A stretch of DNA of 64,000 nt. Source: DATHBD01 sp035296325. GTDB taxonomy: Bacteria > Actinomycetota > Actinomycetes > Mycobacteriales > Micromonosporaceae. Below, piece by piece: positions 15,345-23,670 of this stretch. The position numbers and the translations under genes are program-made. Within the stretch, counting starts at the first letter, position 1, and every line of letters begins with the position of its first letter. The stretch is from the NCBI GenBank assembly GCA_035296325.1, contig DATHBD010000058.1, positions 124,001 through 188,000 of the forward strand. The letters run 5' to 3'. The notes below the pieces were generated by a model, which saw nothing but the letters and a program-made list of their open reading frames with translations, was not told where the DNA came from and made no database searches.

Positions 15345-17833
15345 AGGCCGACCCTCTCCACCCGGGCGGTGCGCGCGTCGCGGCGTACCTCGAACCGTAC
15401 CGGGATGCGCTCCGCCAGCGCGCCGACGTGCGTCACCACCCCGACCATGCGGTCGCCCTTGGCCGCCAGGTTCTCCAGCGTGGCGGTCACACTGTCCAAT
15501 GTAGAGGCGTCCAGGGTGCCGAAGCCCTCGTCGAGCACGATCGACTCCAGGCTTGCCGCCGCGGAGGAGAGGCCGGCAAGCTGTTCGGACAGGGCCAACG
15601 CCAGGGCCAGCGACGCCTGGAACGTCTCTCCGCCGCTCAGCGTGCGGACCCCCCGGCGCAGTCCGGCGTCGTGGTGGTCCACGACGTAGAATTCGCCCTT
15701 GTCGTGGCCGAGGTCGTACTGCCCGCCGGAGAGTTCCCGCAGGGTCCGCGACGCCCCGTCGACCAGCGCGTCGAGGGCCTCGGTGAGCAGCCAGCGCTCG
15801 AACCGGTCGGCCCGCAGGTGGACGGCGAGTGCCCGTGCCACCTGACCCTCCCGCTCGTGCGTGCCGCGCTGGGCCCGCATGCGCTGGGCGCTGTCCCGGC
15901 GCTCGGTGACCCGGCGCAGTGCCGCTTCGGCGCGCTCCAGCACGACAGCGGCGACCCGGGCCGGCTCGGCAGCGGCCGACCCCCCGGTACCGGCCGGCAC
16001 GCCCGCCGCCACGAACAGGTCGGCCAGGCGGGCGCGGACCGCCGCGACGGCGCGCTCGGCGCCCTGGACGGCGTCGGCGGCGACATCCCGGCTCGCCCGA
16101 CGCCCGTCGATCTCCTCCGCCGCCCACTGCGCCAACGCACCCCAGGCCGCAGCCAGATCGTCGCGCTCGGCTGGCGGCGGGGAGTCGGCGGCGACCGCGT
16201 CGCGGGCCGCGTCGAAGTCCCGCCACGCCGCCCGTACCCGGTCCGCTGCCCGGTCCGCCACCGTGAACGCCTTGCGGTGGCCCGTTCGGGCGCTGCGTAC
16301 CGCCGCCGCCGCCGCGTCCAGTGCGGCCTGGAGCCGGGCGATCGCGGCGAGGTCGCGCTGCAGCGCGTCGGGTGGTGCCGCGCCGGCGAGTCGCTGGGTC
16401 AGCTCGTCCAGGCGCACGGTGAACTGTCCGGCCCGGGCCCGGGCACCGGCGAGTGCCCGGTCCAGCTCCCGGACCGCGCGGTCGCGTCCGGTCAGGGTCT
16501 GCTCGGCGCGCTCGGCGGCGAGCCGGGCGGCCTTGCCGGCAGCCTCGGCCGCCGCCACCGCCGGCTCGTGTGGTGCCGTGGGCGGCGCGTCCACGACCTG
16601 CTCGCACACCGGGCACGGTTCGCCGGGCCGAAGGTGTGGCCGCAGCGCCGCCGCCCGGTCGCTCGCCACCGCCGCGGCGTACGCGTCGCGCGCGGCGTCC
16701 AGACCGTGCCGGGCCGCCTGCGCCGCGGCCTGCGCCTCGGTCAACGCGGCAACCGCCTGGTCGTGCTCACGCTCGGCCGCGGCAGCGGTGTGGCTCAGCG
16801 CCTCCGCCTCGGTGAGGAGACGTTCCCGGTCGGCGTAGCAGTCGAGCAGGCGGCGCAGGTCCGCGCCGTCCCCGGCGGCGGCGAGCTCGGCGCGTACCCG
16901 TTCCTCGGCAGCCTCGGCGGCCTGCACCTGTCCGTCGGCGACGGCGAGCGCGGCCCGTGCCGTCTCCGCCGCCTGCGCTGTGGTGGCGACATCGGTTGGC
17001 ACCCGCACCAGGGCCAGCCGGGTGATGGCGGCGTCCAATGTGTTGAGCGCGGCGCGCGCGTCCGCGTTGGCCCGCTGTGCGTCGGCCAGCTCGGGCAGGA
17101 GGCGGTCCACGTCGGCGCAGAGCTCACGCAGCGCCGCGACCCGCTGCTCCGCATCGGCCACGGCGGCGTCATCGGCGTCGGCCAGCTCGGCCAGCAGCCG
17201 GTCCACGGTGGCCAGTTGGGCGTCGGCGGCGGTGGCCACGGCTCCGGCCCGCTCCCGCACGCGGCCGTAGACGTCCAGCCCGAGCAGGTTCACCAGGATC
17301 CGCTGCCGCTCGGCCGGCTTGGCGTGCAGGAACGCGGCGAACTCCCCCTGCGGCAGGATGACGCACTTGGTGAACTGCTCGTACGGCAGGCCAACCACGT
17401 CCAGGACGGCCGCCTCCACCTCGGCCGGCGTGCCGGCGAGCACCTCGCCGAGGTCCTCTTCGGCCAGGCCGCTGTCCAGCCGGGTGAGGTCGAAGCCGTG
17501 CGGCAGCGCCTCCAGGCCGGCGTGCCTGGTCGAGACCGAGCCCTTGCCGTCGCGGCGCACCACCCGGGTCACCACGTACCGCGCGCCGGCAGACTCGAAG
17601 ACCAGCCGGACCCGCGCCTCGGCGGCGGACGGGGCGAGCGCGTTGGCGATGGCCCGCCGGTCACCCCAGCGCGGAACCGTGCCGTACAGCGCGAAGCAGA
17701 TCGCATCCAGGATCGTGGACTTGCCGGAGCCGGTCGGCCCGACGAAGGCGAAGAAGTCCGCGTCGGTGAAGTCGATCGTGGTCTCGTCCCGGAACACCGT
17801 GAATCCGGCGAGGTCCAGCCGCAGCGGCCTCAC
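15341..17833 (-). CDS. sbcC: Exonuclease subunit SbcC (Rad50-like SMC ATPase)
   Basis: 830 residues from GTG 17833. The Walker A motif GPTGSGKST is at residues 32-40; two long Ala/Glu/Arg-rich coiled coils flank a zinc hook CPVC at 407-410; the ABC signature LSGGET and Walker B SIVLDEGFGTLD close the protein. With SbcD it forms the Mre11-Rad50-like complex that opens hairpins and processes double-strand ends using ATP. It lies 70 bases after sbcD across a repetitive element and overlaps the NurA-like gene by 4 bases. Confidence 0.96.
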   Translation of the reverse strand: MRPLRLDLAGFTVFRDETTIDFTDADFFAFVGPTGSGKSTILDAICFALYGTVPRWGDRRAIANALAPSAAEARVRLVFESAGARYVVTRVVRRDGKGSVSTRHAGLEALPHGFDLTRLDSGLAEEDLGEVLAGTPAEVEAAVLDVVGLPYEQFTKCVILPQGEFAAFLHAKPAERQRILVNLLGLDVYGRVRERAGAVATAADAQLATVDRLLAELADADDAAVADAEQRVAALRELCADVDRLLPELADAQRANADARAALNTLDAAITRLALVRVPTDVATTAQAAETARAALAVADGQVQAAEAAEERVRAELAAAGDGADLRRLLDCYADRERLLTEAEALSHTAAAAEREHDQAVAALTEAQAAAQAARHGLDAARDAYAAAVASDRAAALRPHLRPGEPCPVCEQVVDAPPTAPHEPAVAAAEAAGKAARLAAERAEQTLTGRDRAVRELDRALAGARARAGQFTVRLDELTQRLAGAAPPDALQRDLAAIARLQAALDAAAAAVRSARTGHRKAFTVADRAADRVRAAWRDFDAARDAVAADSPPPAERDDLAAAWGALAQWAAEEIDGRRASRDVAADAVQGAERAVAAVRARLADLFVAAGVPAGTGGSAAAEPARVAAVVLERAEAALRRVTERRDSAQRMRAQRGTHEREGQVARALAVHLRADRFERWLLTEALDALVDGASRTLRELSGGQYDLGHDKGEFYVVDHHDAGLRRGVRTLSGGETFQASLALALALSEQLAGLSSAAASLESIVLDEGFGTLDASTLDSVTATLENLAAKGDRMVGVVTHVGALAERIPVRFEVRRDARTARVERVGL

Positions 17834-17845
17834 GATGCCGCCTTT

Positions 17846-17905
17846 CGTTCGCGACTGCGGGGCTCGCGGCGCTCGCTGCGCTCCCGTCGCTCACTCCTCG
17901 CGCTC
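17846..17905. repeat. REP-like GAGCGA-rich element between sbcD and sbcC
   Basis: This 60-bp spacer is built of short repeats (on the minus strand GAGTGAGCGACGGGAGCGCA followed by GCGAGCGCCGCGAGC). Elements of this GAGCGA-rich type are scattered through actinomycete genomes at gene ends. It separates two genes that are otherwise tightly packed in one operon. Confidence 0.45.
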
Positions 17906-19052
17906 ACCCGGTGCTCACCTCGTCGTGCAGGCGGTGGAAGAGTTCGACGGTGGCCGGGTCGGCGTGGCCCCGTTGGGTCAGGTAGTCGGCGAAGAGGTCG
18001 CCGGGGGAGCGGCCGGTGTGGCCGATGGCACTGCGCTCGGACAGCGCCGGATCGGGCAGCAACCGCGGGTCGATGCGCACCTCCAGCGCCCGGGGGAGCA
18101 GCCCCTGCACCTCCTCGCGCAGGCCGGCCCGGGGCGGTTCCGCGACGTACACCCGCAGCCAGGCGTCACCGGGGTCCATCGTGGCCAGTTCCGCGACGGT
18201 GCCGCGCACGGTCCGCAGGGGCGTACCGGCCGTGATCGGCACCTCCCGGATCTTCGCCGCCGTGTCGGCGGTGACCTCCACGAGGCAGACCGACGCGATG
18301 TTCTCCTCCTCGCCGAAGTCGACCGCGAGCGGACTGCCGCTGTACCGGATCGGGCACGGGCCGTGCACCTGCTGCGGGCGGTGCAGATGGCCCAGCGCCA
18401 CGTAATGCGCCGTGGTCGGGAAGACCGCCGACGGGACGGCATAGCCCATGATCGTGTGCGCGTCCCGCTCGCCGCCGCCGGTCCGGCCGCCGATCACGGT
18501 GAGGTGCGCGGTGATCAGGTTCACCGTGTCGTCGGCGAAGTCCCCGGTCAGCGCCCCGAGCAGGCGGCCGATGTGGTCGGCGTAGGTCTGCGTCGCCTCG
18601 GCCGAGGTGAGCTCGAACATCTCGGTCGCGCGGATGGCGTAGCGCTGGGAGACGAACGGCAGAGCGGCCAGCCGCCACTCCTCGCCACCCGCCGTGCGGC
18701 CCCGGATCACCAGGTCGGCCGCGGAGCGCAGGCTGCCGCGCAGGGTGATGCCGGCCGCGTCGGCCCACACCCGGAGCGCGTCCAGCGCCGCACCGTTGTC
18801 GTGGTTGCCGGCGATCGCCACCACGTCGGCCCCGGTCGCCCGCAGCGCCGACAGCGCCCGGGTGACGATCCGGGTGGCGTCGGCCGTGGGGCTGCTGGAG
18901 TCGTACAGGTCGCCCGCGACGATCACCAGGTCGGGCTGCTCGGCCTTGGCCACGTCGACCACGGCGGCCAGCGCGGCGAGCTGGTCGTCCACCCGGGACT
19001 GTCCTTTCAGGACCTTGCCGACGTGCCAGTCGGAGGTGTGCAGGATCCGCAC
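17904..19052 (-). CDS. sbcD: Exonuclease subunit SbcD (Mre11-like nuclease)
   Basis: 382 residues from GTG 19052 with GGGAGG upstream. All calcineurin-type phosphoesterase motifs are present: HTSDWHVGK (D8, H10), AGDLYDSS, GNHDN, ITAHLTV and GHLHRPQ, which together bind two manganese ions. It is the nuclease of the SbcCD complex acting on DNA double-strand ends and hairpins. It starts 16 bases after the HerA-like gene, second in a five-gene repair operon. Confidence 0.95.
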   Translation of the reverse strand: MRILHTSDWHVGKVLKGQSRVDDQLAALAAVVDVAKAEQPDLVIVAGDLYDSSSPTADATRIVTRALSALRATGADVVAIAGNHDNGAALDALRVWADAAGITLRGSLRSAADLVIRGRTAGGEEWRLAALPFVSQRYAIRATEMFELTSAEATQTYADHIGRLLGALTGDFADDTVNLITAHLTVIGGRTGGGERDAHTIMGYAVPSAVFPTTAHYVALGHLHRPQQVHGPCPIRYSGSPLAVDFGEEENIASVCLVEVTADTAAKIREVPITAGTPLRTVRGTVAELATMDPGDAWLRVYVAEPPRAGLREEVQGLLPRALEVRIDPRLLPDPALSERSAIGHTGRSPGDLFADYLTQRGHADPATVELFHRLHDEVSTG

Positions 19053-19068
19053 GGTGGAGTCCCTCCCT

Positions 19069-20832
19069 TCAGAACGGGATGTCGTCGTCGGCCAGCCCGG
19101 CGCGGGCGCCGGCACCCACCACCGCGAACGGGTCGACCCGCTGGGTCAGCGAGCGCACCGAGGACGCCGGCGCGGTGCCGGCCTCGGACGGTCGGGTGGC
19201 CCAGGCCGGGAACGGGAACTCGATGCACAGTGGCACCGGGATCTCCGGCTGGGAGACGAACATGGTGCCCGGCTTGGCGAGCAGCGCGCGCTGCCGCTGG
19301 GCGGGCGGCAGGAAGCCGTACTCCGGCCGGGACGCCTCCGCCGGGTCGAGCCGCCCGACCACCCGGATCGCGCAGTTCGCCACGATCCGGCGCTCCACCT
19401 CGCTCGCGGTCTGCTGCGCGCCGATCAGCACCACCCCGAGTGAGCGACCCCGCTCGGCGATGTCGAGGAGGATCTCCTTGATCGGCGACGTGCCCTCCCG
19501 CGGGGCGTACTTGTTCAGCTCGTCGAGGACCACGAAGAGCAGCGGCTTCGCGCTGCCGGCCTTCTCCTTGCGCTCGAACTCGGCCTTCAACGTCACGCCG
19601 ACCACGAACCGCTGCGCCCGGTCCGGCAGGTTGTGCAGGTCCACCACCGTAACCTGGGCGCTCTCCGCGGTGTTGATCTGATGCGGCCGACGGTTGGTCA
19701 GGTCACCGCGGATCAGCCGGCTGAGATCCTTCTTGCTCGCGATCAGCCGCCGGGCGAACGCGTTGACGGTGCCCAGGCCGACCGCGCTCCCGGCCCAGGT
19801 GAGCCGCGTCGCGTCGTCGGCGAGCTGCTCGGTCAGGTAGTCGACCAGCTCGGCGTAGGAGCCGAGCCGGACGCCGTCGATCGCGACGCCGCTGTCGGCC
19901 GGGACCGCGACGCGGGCCAGGTGCGCGGTCACCGAGTGGACCACCATCGTGTACTGCTGCCGCTCGTCGTCGGCGTCGGCGAAGACGTACGGCAGCAGCC
20001 GGTCCGTGCAGAACTCGGCGAGCGTCCAGTAGAACGGGTCCACGCCGGTGAGTCGGCTGGTCACGTCGGGCGTCGCGGAGGAGTCGCCGATCCGGGGTGG
20101 CGCGTAGACCCGGACGTCCGGGAACGGCCCCGCGATCAGGCCCAGCCGGGCATAGGCGGCCGTGGTCGCCGCGTCGAGGCGGTTGTTCGGGTAGTCGAGA
20201 AAGAGCAGGTCCTCTCCCTTGACGTTGAAGATCAGGGCCCGGGTGTTGGCCGTCTCGCCGGCGCCGCCGAGCACGCCGGAGCGGAAGACGGAGTACAGCA
20301 GGAAGGTGGCGAAGCTGGTCTTGGTCGCCACCCCGGAGATCCCCGAGATGGAGACGTGGGCGCCCCGGCTGCCGTCCAGGAAATCGGCGTTGAGCACCAT
20401 CGGGGACCCGTCGCGGCCGAAGCCGATCGGCACCTGGCGCTGCATCCGGTCGAAGTAGAGCGCGCCGTCGCGGGCGGCACCCTCGGCCCGCCGCACGATC
20501 GCGCCCGGCGCGGGCGGCACGTACACCTCGGGGTCGACCCGGGTGGTGGTGATCTCGGCAGCCTCCTGCACCTGGGCCGGGAGGGTGCCGTCGGCGATGG
20601 CGAACACGTCGGAGTCGAAGAGGGCGCCCTCGTGCCGGGCCCGTACGGCGGTCACCACGCCGGCGATGGTCACCGGCGGCTGGCTGGGCAGCTCCCGGGT
20701 CGTCACCACGACGTCGTCGAGCTGGAGGTAGGCGTCCGGGGACACGGCCACCCAGAAACTCAGCGGGGTGGCGTCGGCGGTGCCGAGCACGCGCCCGACC
20801 GGTGCGCCGCCGTCGGCGTCCGTCCGGCTCAT
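19069..20832 (-). CDS. HerA-like ATPase/DNA translocase (DUF87 type)
   Basis: 587 residues, ATG 20832 with GGAGG six bases upstream. The N-terminal part (1-110) resembles the HerA-ASH barrel (FWVAVSPDAYLQLDDVVVT), followed by a RecA-like ATPase. The P-loop region GISGVATKTS (164-173) keeps Lys171 and Thr172 but lacks the usual Gly before Lys. Walker B is canonical, LLFVVLDELNKYAP (D437, E438), followed by RSLGVVLIGAQQTAS sensor and an arginine-containing NCAIRVVGRLD segment. HerA hexamers pump DNA and drive NurA nuclease in end resection. First gene of the operon with sbcD, sbcC, a NurA-like gene and a glycosylase. Confidence 0.85.
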   Translation of the reverse strand: MSRTDADGGAPVGRVLGTADATPLSFWVAVSPDAYLQLDDVVVTTRELPSQPPVTIAGVVTAVRARHEGALFDSDVFAIADGTLPAQVQEAAEITTTRVDPEVYVPPAPGAIVRRAEGAARDGALYFDRMQRQVPIGFGRDGSPMVLNADFLDGSRGAHVSISGISGVATKTSFATFLLYSVFRSGVLGGAGETANTRALIFNVKGEDLLFLDYPNNRLDAATTAAYARLGLIAGPFPDVRVYAPPRIGDSSATPDVTSRLTGVDPFYWTLAEFCTDRLLPYVFADADDERQQYTMVVHSVTAHLARVAVPADSGVAIDGVRLGSYAELVDYLTEQLADDATRLTWAGSAVGLGTVNAFARRLIASKKDLSRLIRGDLTNRRPHQINTAESAQVTVVDLHNLPDRAQRFVVGVTLKAEFERKEKAGSAKPLLFVVLDELNKYAPREGTSPIKEILLDIAERGRSLGVVLIGAQQTASEVERRIVANCAIRVVGRLDPAEASRPEYGFLPPAQRQRALLAKPGTMFVSQPEIPVPLCIEFPFPAWATRPSEAGTAPASSVRSLTQRVDPFAVVGAGARAGLADDDIPF

Positions 20833-20850
20833 CCCAGGCCTCCGATCTTG

Positions 20851-20864
20851 CGAACACATGTACG
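20851..20864. promoter_or_regulatory. LexA-like (SOS) box upstream of herA
   Basis: CGAACACATGTACG matches the actinobacterial SOS box CGAAC-N4-GTTCG with one mismatch and with the ACAT centre frequent in mycobacterial boxes. It ends about 19 bases upstream of the herA ATG on the minus strand, in the region of the expected promoter. Tentative: one mismatch lies in the core. Confidence 0.4.
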
Positions 20865-20939
20865 CCCAGGAATCGTGCCCTACCACCCGGCCGCTCCGGC
20901 ATGCACCACGCCCATCGAGCGCCAACTCGATGCCACAGA

Positions 20940-20955
20940 GCCCGATAAATCGGGC
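20940..20955 (-). terminator. Hairpin after the RibD-like gene
   Basis: GCCCGATAAATCGGGC forms a compact hairpin 12 bases downstream of the stop of the minus-strand RibD-like gene, separating it from the herA promoter. Confidence 0.6.
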
Positions 20956-20967
20956 GATTCTGCCGGG

Positions 20968-21738
20968 TCAGGCGCCGACCCGCAGGTAGCGCAGCAGCAG
21001 CGCGTCCTCGGCGGCGAGGATCTGGGTCAACTCCAGCCGGCGTGCAGCCGGCGCGGGCAGGCCCGCGGTGATCCGGCCGGGCCCCGGGCCGACGAGCAGG
21101 GGCGAGATGGTGAGGCAGACCTCGTCCACCAGGTCCTGGGCGGTCAGCGTGCCGAGCACGTGCGGACCGCCCTCGCTGAGGATCTGGCGCAGGCCGCGAG
21201 CGTGCAGCGCGGCCAGGCCGGCGCGCAGGTCCACCTCGACGTCGCCGTGGACAAGCACGTCGGCGACGGGACGCAGGGCGGCCGCCCGGTCCGGCGGCGC
21301 CGCGCCGTGGGTCAGCACGACCGGTCGGACCGGCGCCTCGGTGAACATCGGGCTGGCCGGGTCAAGGTCGAGCCGACTCGACACGACGACCAGCGTGGGG
21401 TGCTCCGCGAGCCCGTGCGCCGCCCTCCAGGCCTGCCGCTCGGCGGTGAGCCGGATCGCCCCGTACCCCTCGTTGCGCAGCGTGCCCGCCCCGACCAGGA
21501 GGGCGTCGCAGACCATCCGGAGCATCCCGAACACCTGCTTGTCGGCGACGCCGGAGAGGCCTTCCGAGTACCCGTCCAGGGTGACCGCGCCGTCGACGCT
21601 GGTGACGAAGTTCAATCGCAGCCACGGCCGGGACCGGTCGGCGACGGCGTAGCGCTCGATCAGGCCGGCTTCGGTGACCGGGTCGGAGCCGGGGTCGGGC
21701 CACACGGCCCGGATGACGGGAGGCTGCGGATCGTTCAC
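20968..21738 (-). CDS. RibD C-terminal-type pyrimidine reductase family protein
   Basis: 256 residues from GTG 21738. It has the dihydrofolate-reductase-like RibD C-terminal fold: RPWLRLNFVTSVDGAVTLDG, then FGMLRMVCDALLVGAGTLRNEGYG, and ILSEGGPHVLGTLTAQDLVDEVCLTISPLLVG near the end. Family members reduce the ribosyl side chain of the riboflavin precursor with NADPH, but the N-terminal deaminase domain of RibD is absent and no other rib gene is nearby, so its substrate may be different. Apparently monocistronic. Confidence 0.88.
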   Translation of the reverse strand: MNDPQPPVIRAVWPDPGSDPVTEAGLIERYAVADRSRPWLRLNFVTSVDGAVTLDGYSEGLSGVADKQVFGMLRMVCDALLVGAGTLRNEGYGAIRLTAERQAWRAAHGLAEHPTLVVVSSRLDLDPASPMFTEAPVRPVVLTHGAAPPDRAAALRPVADVLVHGDVEVDLRAGLAALHARGLRQILSEGGPHVLGTLTAQDLVDEVCLTISPLLVGPGPGRITAGLPAPAARRLELTQILAAEDALLLRYLRVGA

Positions 21739-22030
21739 CGGCGTGCCCCATGATCGGTGTTTCCAGCCACGGGGTGCACGATATCCCAGCCCGGAATCTG
21801 GCCCGCCGCGCTGTCCGGCCGGGCGCCGACCCGCCGCCGCGCCGCCGTGCTCCGGCACGATCAGAATCGCGTCGACGTACCTGCATGTTTCAGTGGGATC
21901 GGTCTCGGCGGCCTGCCTCCAGGTTGCTTCTAATCCCTGACTGACGTGCGGCTTTACGGTCTTGCCCGGCCTGTTGAGAGTGATCTCCGACGCCGGGACG
22001 CAACGTGTCGGCAGCCTGCCCGTAACGAAA

Positions 22031-22044
22031 TGGGAACGCTCCCA
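22031..22044. promoter_or_regulatory. CebR-type operator 1
   Basis: TGGGAACGCTCCCA differs by one base from the palindromic CebR box TGGGAGCGCTCCCA known from Streptomyces. It lies 8 bases upstream of the -35 hexamer of cebE. Confidence 0.85.
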
Positions 22045-22052
22045 CGGTGCTA

Positions 22053-22081
22053 TTGACACCGCTGCGCCGCGCGGGCACTCT
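22053..22081 (+). promoter_or_regulatory. cebE promoter (-35 TTGACA, -10 CACTCT)
   Basis: A consensus TTGACA (22053-22058) is followed by 17 bases and CACTCT (22076-22081). Operator 2 begins two bases after the -10 box, where transcription should start, and operator 1 lies just upstream of the -35, so repressor binding would enclose the promoter. Confidence 0.8.
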
Positions 22082-22083
22082 GC

Positions 22084-22097
22084 TGGGAGCGCTCCCG
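22084..22097. promoter_or_regulatory. CebR-type operator 2
   Basis: TGGGAGCGCTCCCG matches the CebR box at 13 of 14 positions and overlaps the predicted cebE transcription start. Confidence 0.85.
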
Positions 22098-22233
22098 AGG
22101 TGGCTTACGACACATCTCGGAGCGGTGGTTCCCGGACAGCATCCCGCATCGCCCATGGCCCCCACAGGTCGCGATAACGGGGCACCGCGGACACCCCAAA
22201 CACACAGAAGATAGACCTGAGAGGGGTCACCAG

Positions 22234-23562
22234 ATGGGCCTGACCACGGGCCGCCGCGGGGCTGCGGCAATTGCGATCGCATCGGTCGCCGTCCTTCTCG
22301 TCTCCGCTTGCGGCGACGACAGCGGCAGCGAAACCGGAAGCGGCACCAAGAGCGACGAGAAGATCGAGTTGACGGTAGATGTCTTCGGCGATCAGGGCTT
22401 CGGGTACGAGGAGCTGTACAAGCAGTACCAGACCGACCACCCGAACATCACCATCAAGGAGCGCGGTAAGGGCCTCGGCGGTGGTGACTACTCCACGAAG
22501 CTGACCCAGTGGATGACCTCGGGCGCGGGCGCCGGCGACGTCGTCGCGATCGAGGAGGGCCAGATCACGCAGCTCAGGGCCCAGCCCGCGAACTTCGTCA
22601 ACCTGGCCGACCACGGTGCCGAGTCGCTCAAGGGCGACTACCTCCCGTGGAAGTGGGACCAGGGTCTCTCCGCGGACAAGAAGACCATCATCGGTCTGGG
22701 CACCGACGTCGGCGGCATGGCGATCTGCTACCGCACCGACCTCTTCCAGGCAGCCGGCCTGCCGACCGACCGCGAGGCCGTTGGCGCGCTGTGGAAGGAC
22801 TGGGACGCCTACATCGCGACCGGCAAGCAGTACGCGTCGAGGGCCAAGGGCAGCAAGTTCGTCGACGCCGCCACCAACCTCTACAACACGATCCTGATGC
22901 AGAAGGCCGGCGCGGGCACGGGCCACACCTACTTCGACGAGTCCAACAAGATGGTGCTCGACTCGAACCCGGACGTGAAGGCCGCGTGGGACACCACCAC
23001 CGCCGCCGTCAAGGCTGGCCTCTCGGCCAACCTCAAGTCGTTCTCGCCCGAGTGGACCACCGGTTTCAAGCAGGCGCAGTTCGCCACGATTGGCTGCCCC
23101 GGCTGGATGACCGGTGTCATCAAGGGCCAGGCCGGTGACGAGGCCTCCGGCAAGTGGGATGTCGCCAAGGCTCCGGGTGGCGGCGGCAACTGGGGCGGGT
23201 CCTTCCTCGCCGTGCCGAAGCAGGGCAAGCACCCCAAGGAAGCCGCCGAGCTGGCGAAGTTCCTGACCAACACGGCCGCGCAGGTCGAGGCCTTCAAGAA
23301 GCTGGGCAACCTGCCGTCGAGCACCAAGGCGCTGGCGGACCCCGCGGTCACCGAGTTCAAGAACCCGTACTTCAACAACGCGCCGACCGGGCAGATCTTC
23401 GGTGCCGGGGCGACCGCGCTGAAGCCGGTGTTCCTGGGCGCGAAGAACCAGGCCGTCCGCGACGAGGTCGAGAACGCCCTGCGCACCGTCGAGCAGGGTT
23501 CCAAGACCCCGGAAGCGGCATGGCAGGACGCCGTGAAGAACGGCACCTCAGCCGGTAAGTAA
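22234..23562 (+). CDS. cebE: Cellobiose/cellodextrin ABC transporter, substrate-binding lipoprotein
   Basis: 442 residues, with GAGAGGGG upstream of the ATG. The lipoprotein signal ends in VSAC (Cys26). The mature part is a cluster-B family 1 sugar-binding protein of the MalE/CebE fold (ELTVDVFGDQGFGYEELYKQY, and later FATIGCPGWMTGVIKG). First gene of cebEFG-bglC; the two CebR boxes at its promoter and the GH1 and GH94 genes downstream point to cellobiose or cello-oligosaccharides as ligand. An energy-coupling ATPase (MsiK-like) is not encoded here and is presumably shared from elsewhere, as in Streptomyces. Confidence 0.88.
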   Translation: MGLTTGRRGAAAIAIASVAVLLVSACGDDSGSETGSGTKSDEKIELTVDVFGDQGFGYEELYKQYQTDHPNITIKERGKGLGGGDYSTKLTQWMTSGAGAGDVVAIEEGQITQLRAQPANFVNLADHGAESLKGDYLPWKWDQGLSADKKTIIGLGTDVGGMAICYRTDLFQAAGLPTDREAVGALWKDWDAYIATGKQYASRAKGSKFVDAATNLYNTILMQKAGAGTGHTYFDESNKMVLDSNPDVKAAWDTTTAAVKAGLSANLKSFSPEWTTGFKQAQFATIGCPGWMTGVIKGQAGDEASGKWDVAKAPGGGGNWGGSFLAVPKQGKHPKEAAELAKFLTNTAAQVEAFKKLGNLPSSTKALADPAVTEFKNPYFNNAPTGQIFGAGATALKPVFLGAKNQAVRDEVENALRTVEQGSKTPEAAWQDAVKNGTSAGK

Positions 23563-23574
23563 AGCCTGAGTGGT

Positions 23575-23628
23575 CCGTGGGCCTGTGCCACCAACCGGGT
23601 TCGACCCCCCGGTGGCGCAGGCCCACGG
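23575..23628 (+). terminator. Large intercistronic hairpin between cebE and cebF
   Basis: Two 18-base arms (23575-23592 and 23611-23628) pair along their whole length with one G-U pair around an 18-base loop. Such structures after binding-protein genes usually cause partial termination or stabilise the upstream mRNA so that the binding protein is made in excess over the permeases. Confidence 0.75.
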
Positions 23629-23670
23629 CACAGACCGCGTTCTCTACTGTGCCGACAAGGAAGCCCACTC

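Larger units (their letters stand above)
21739..22233. other. 495-bp divergent control region of the RibD-like gene and the ceb operon
   Basis: No gene found. The right half contains the cebE promoter with two CebR-type palindromes (listed separately) and a leader of about 145 bases before the cebE ATG. The left half should contain the minus-strand promoter of the RibD-like gene; I could not define it. Confidence 0.7.
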
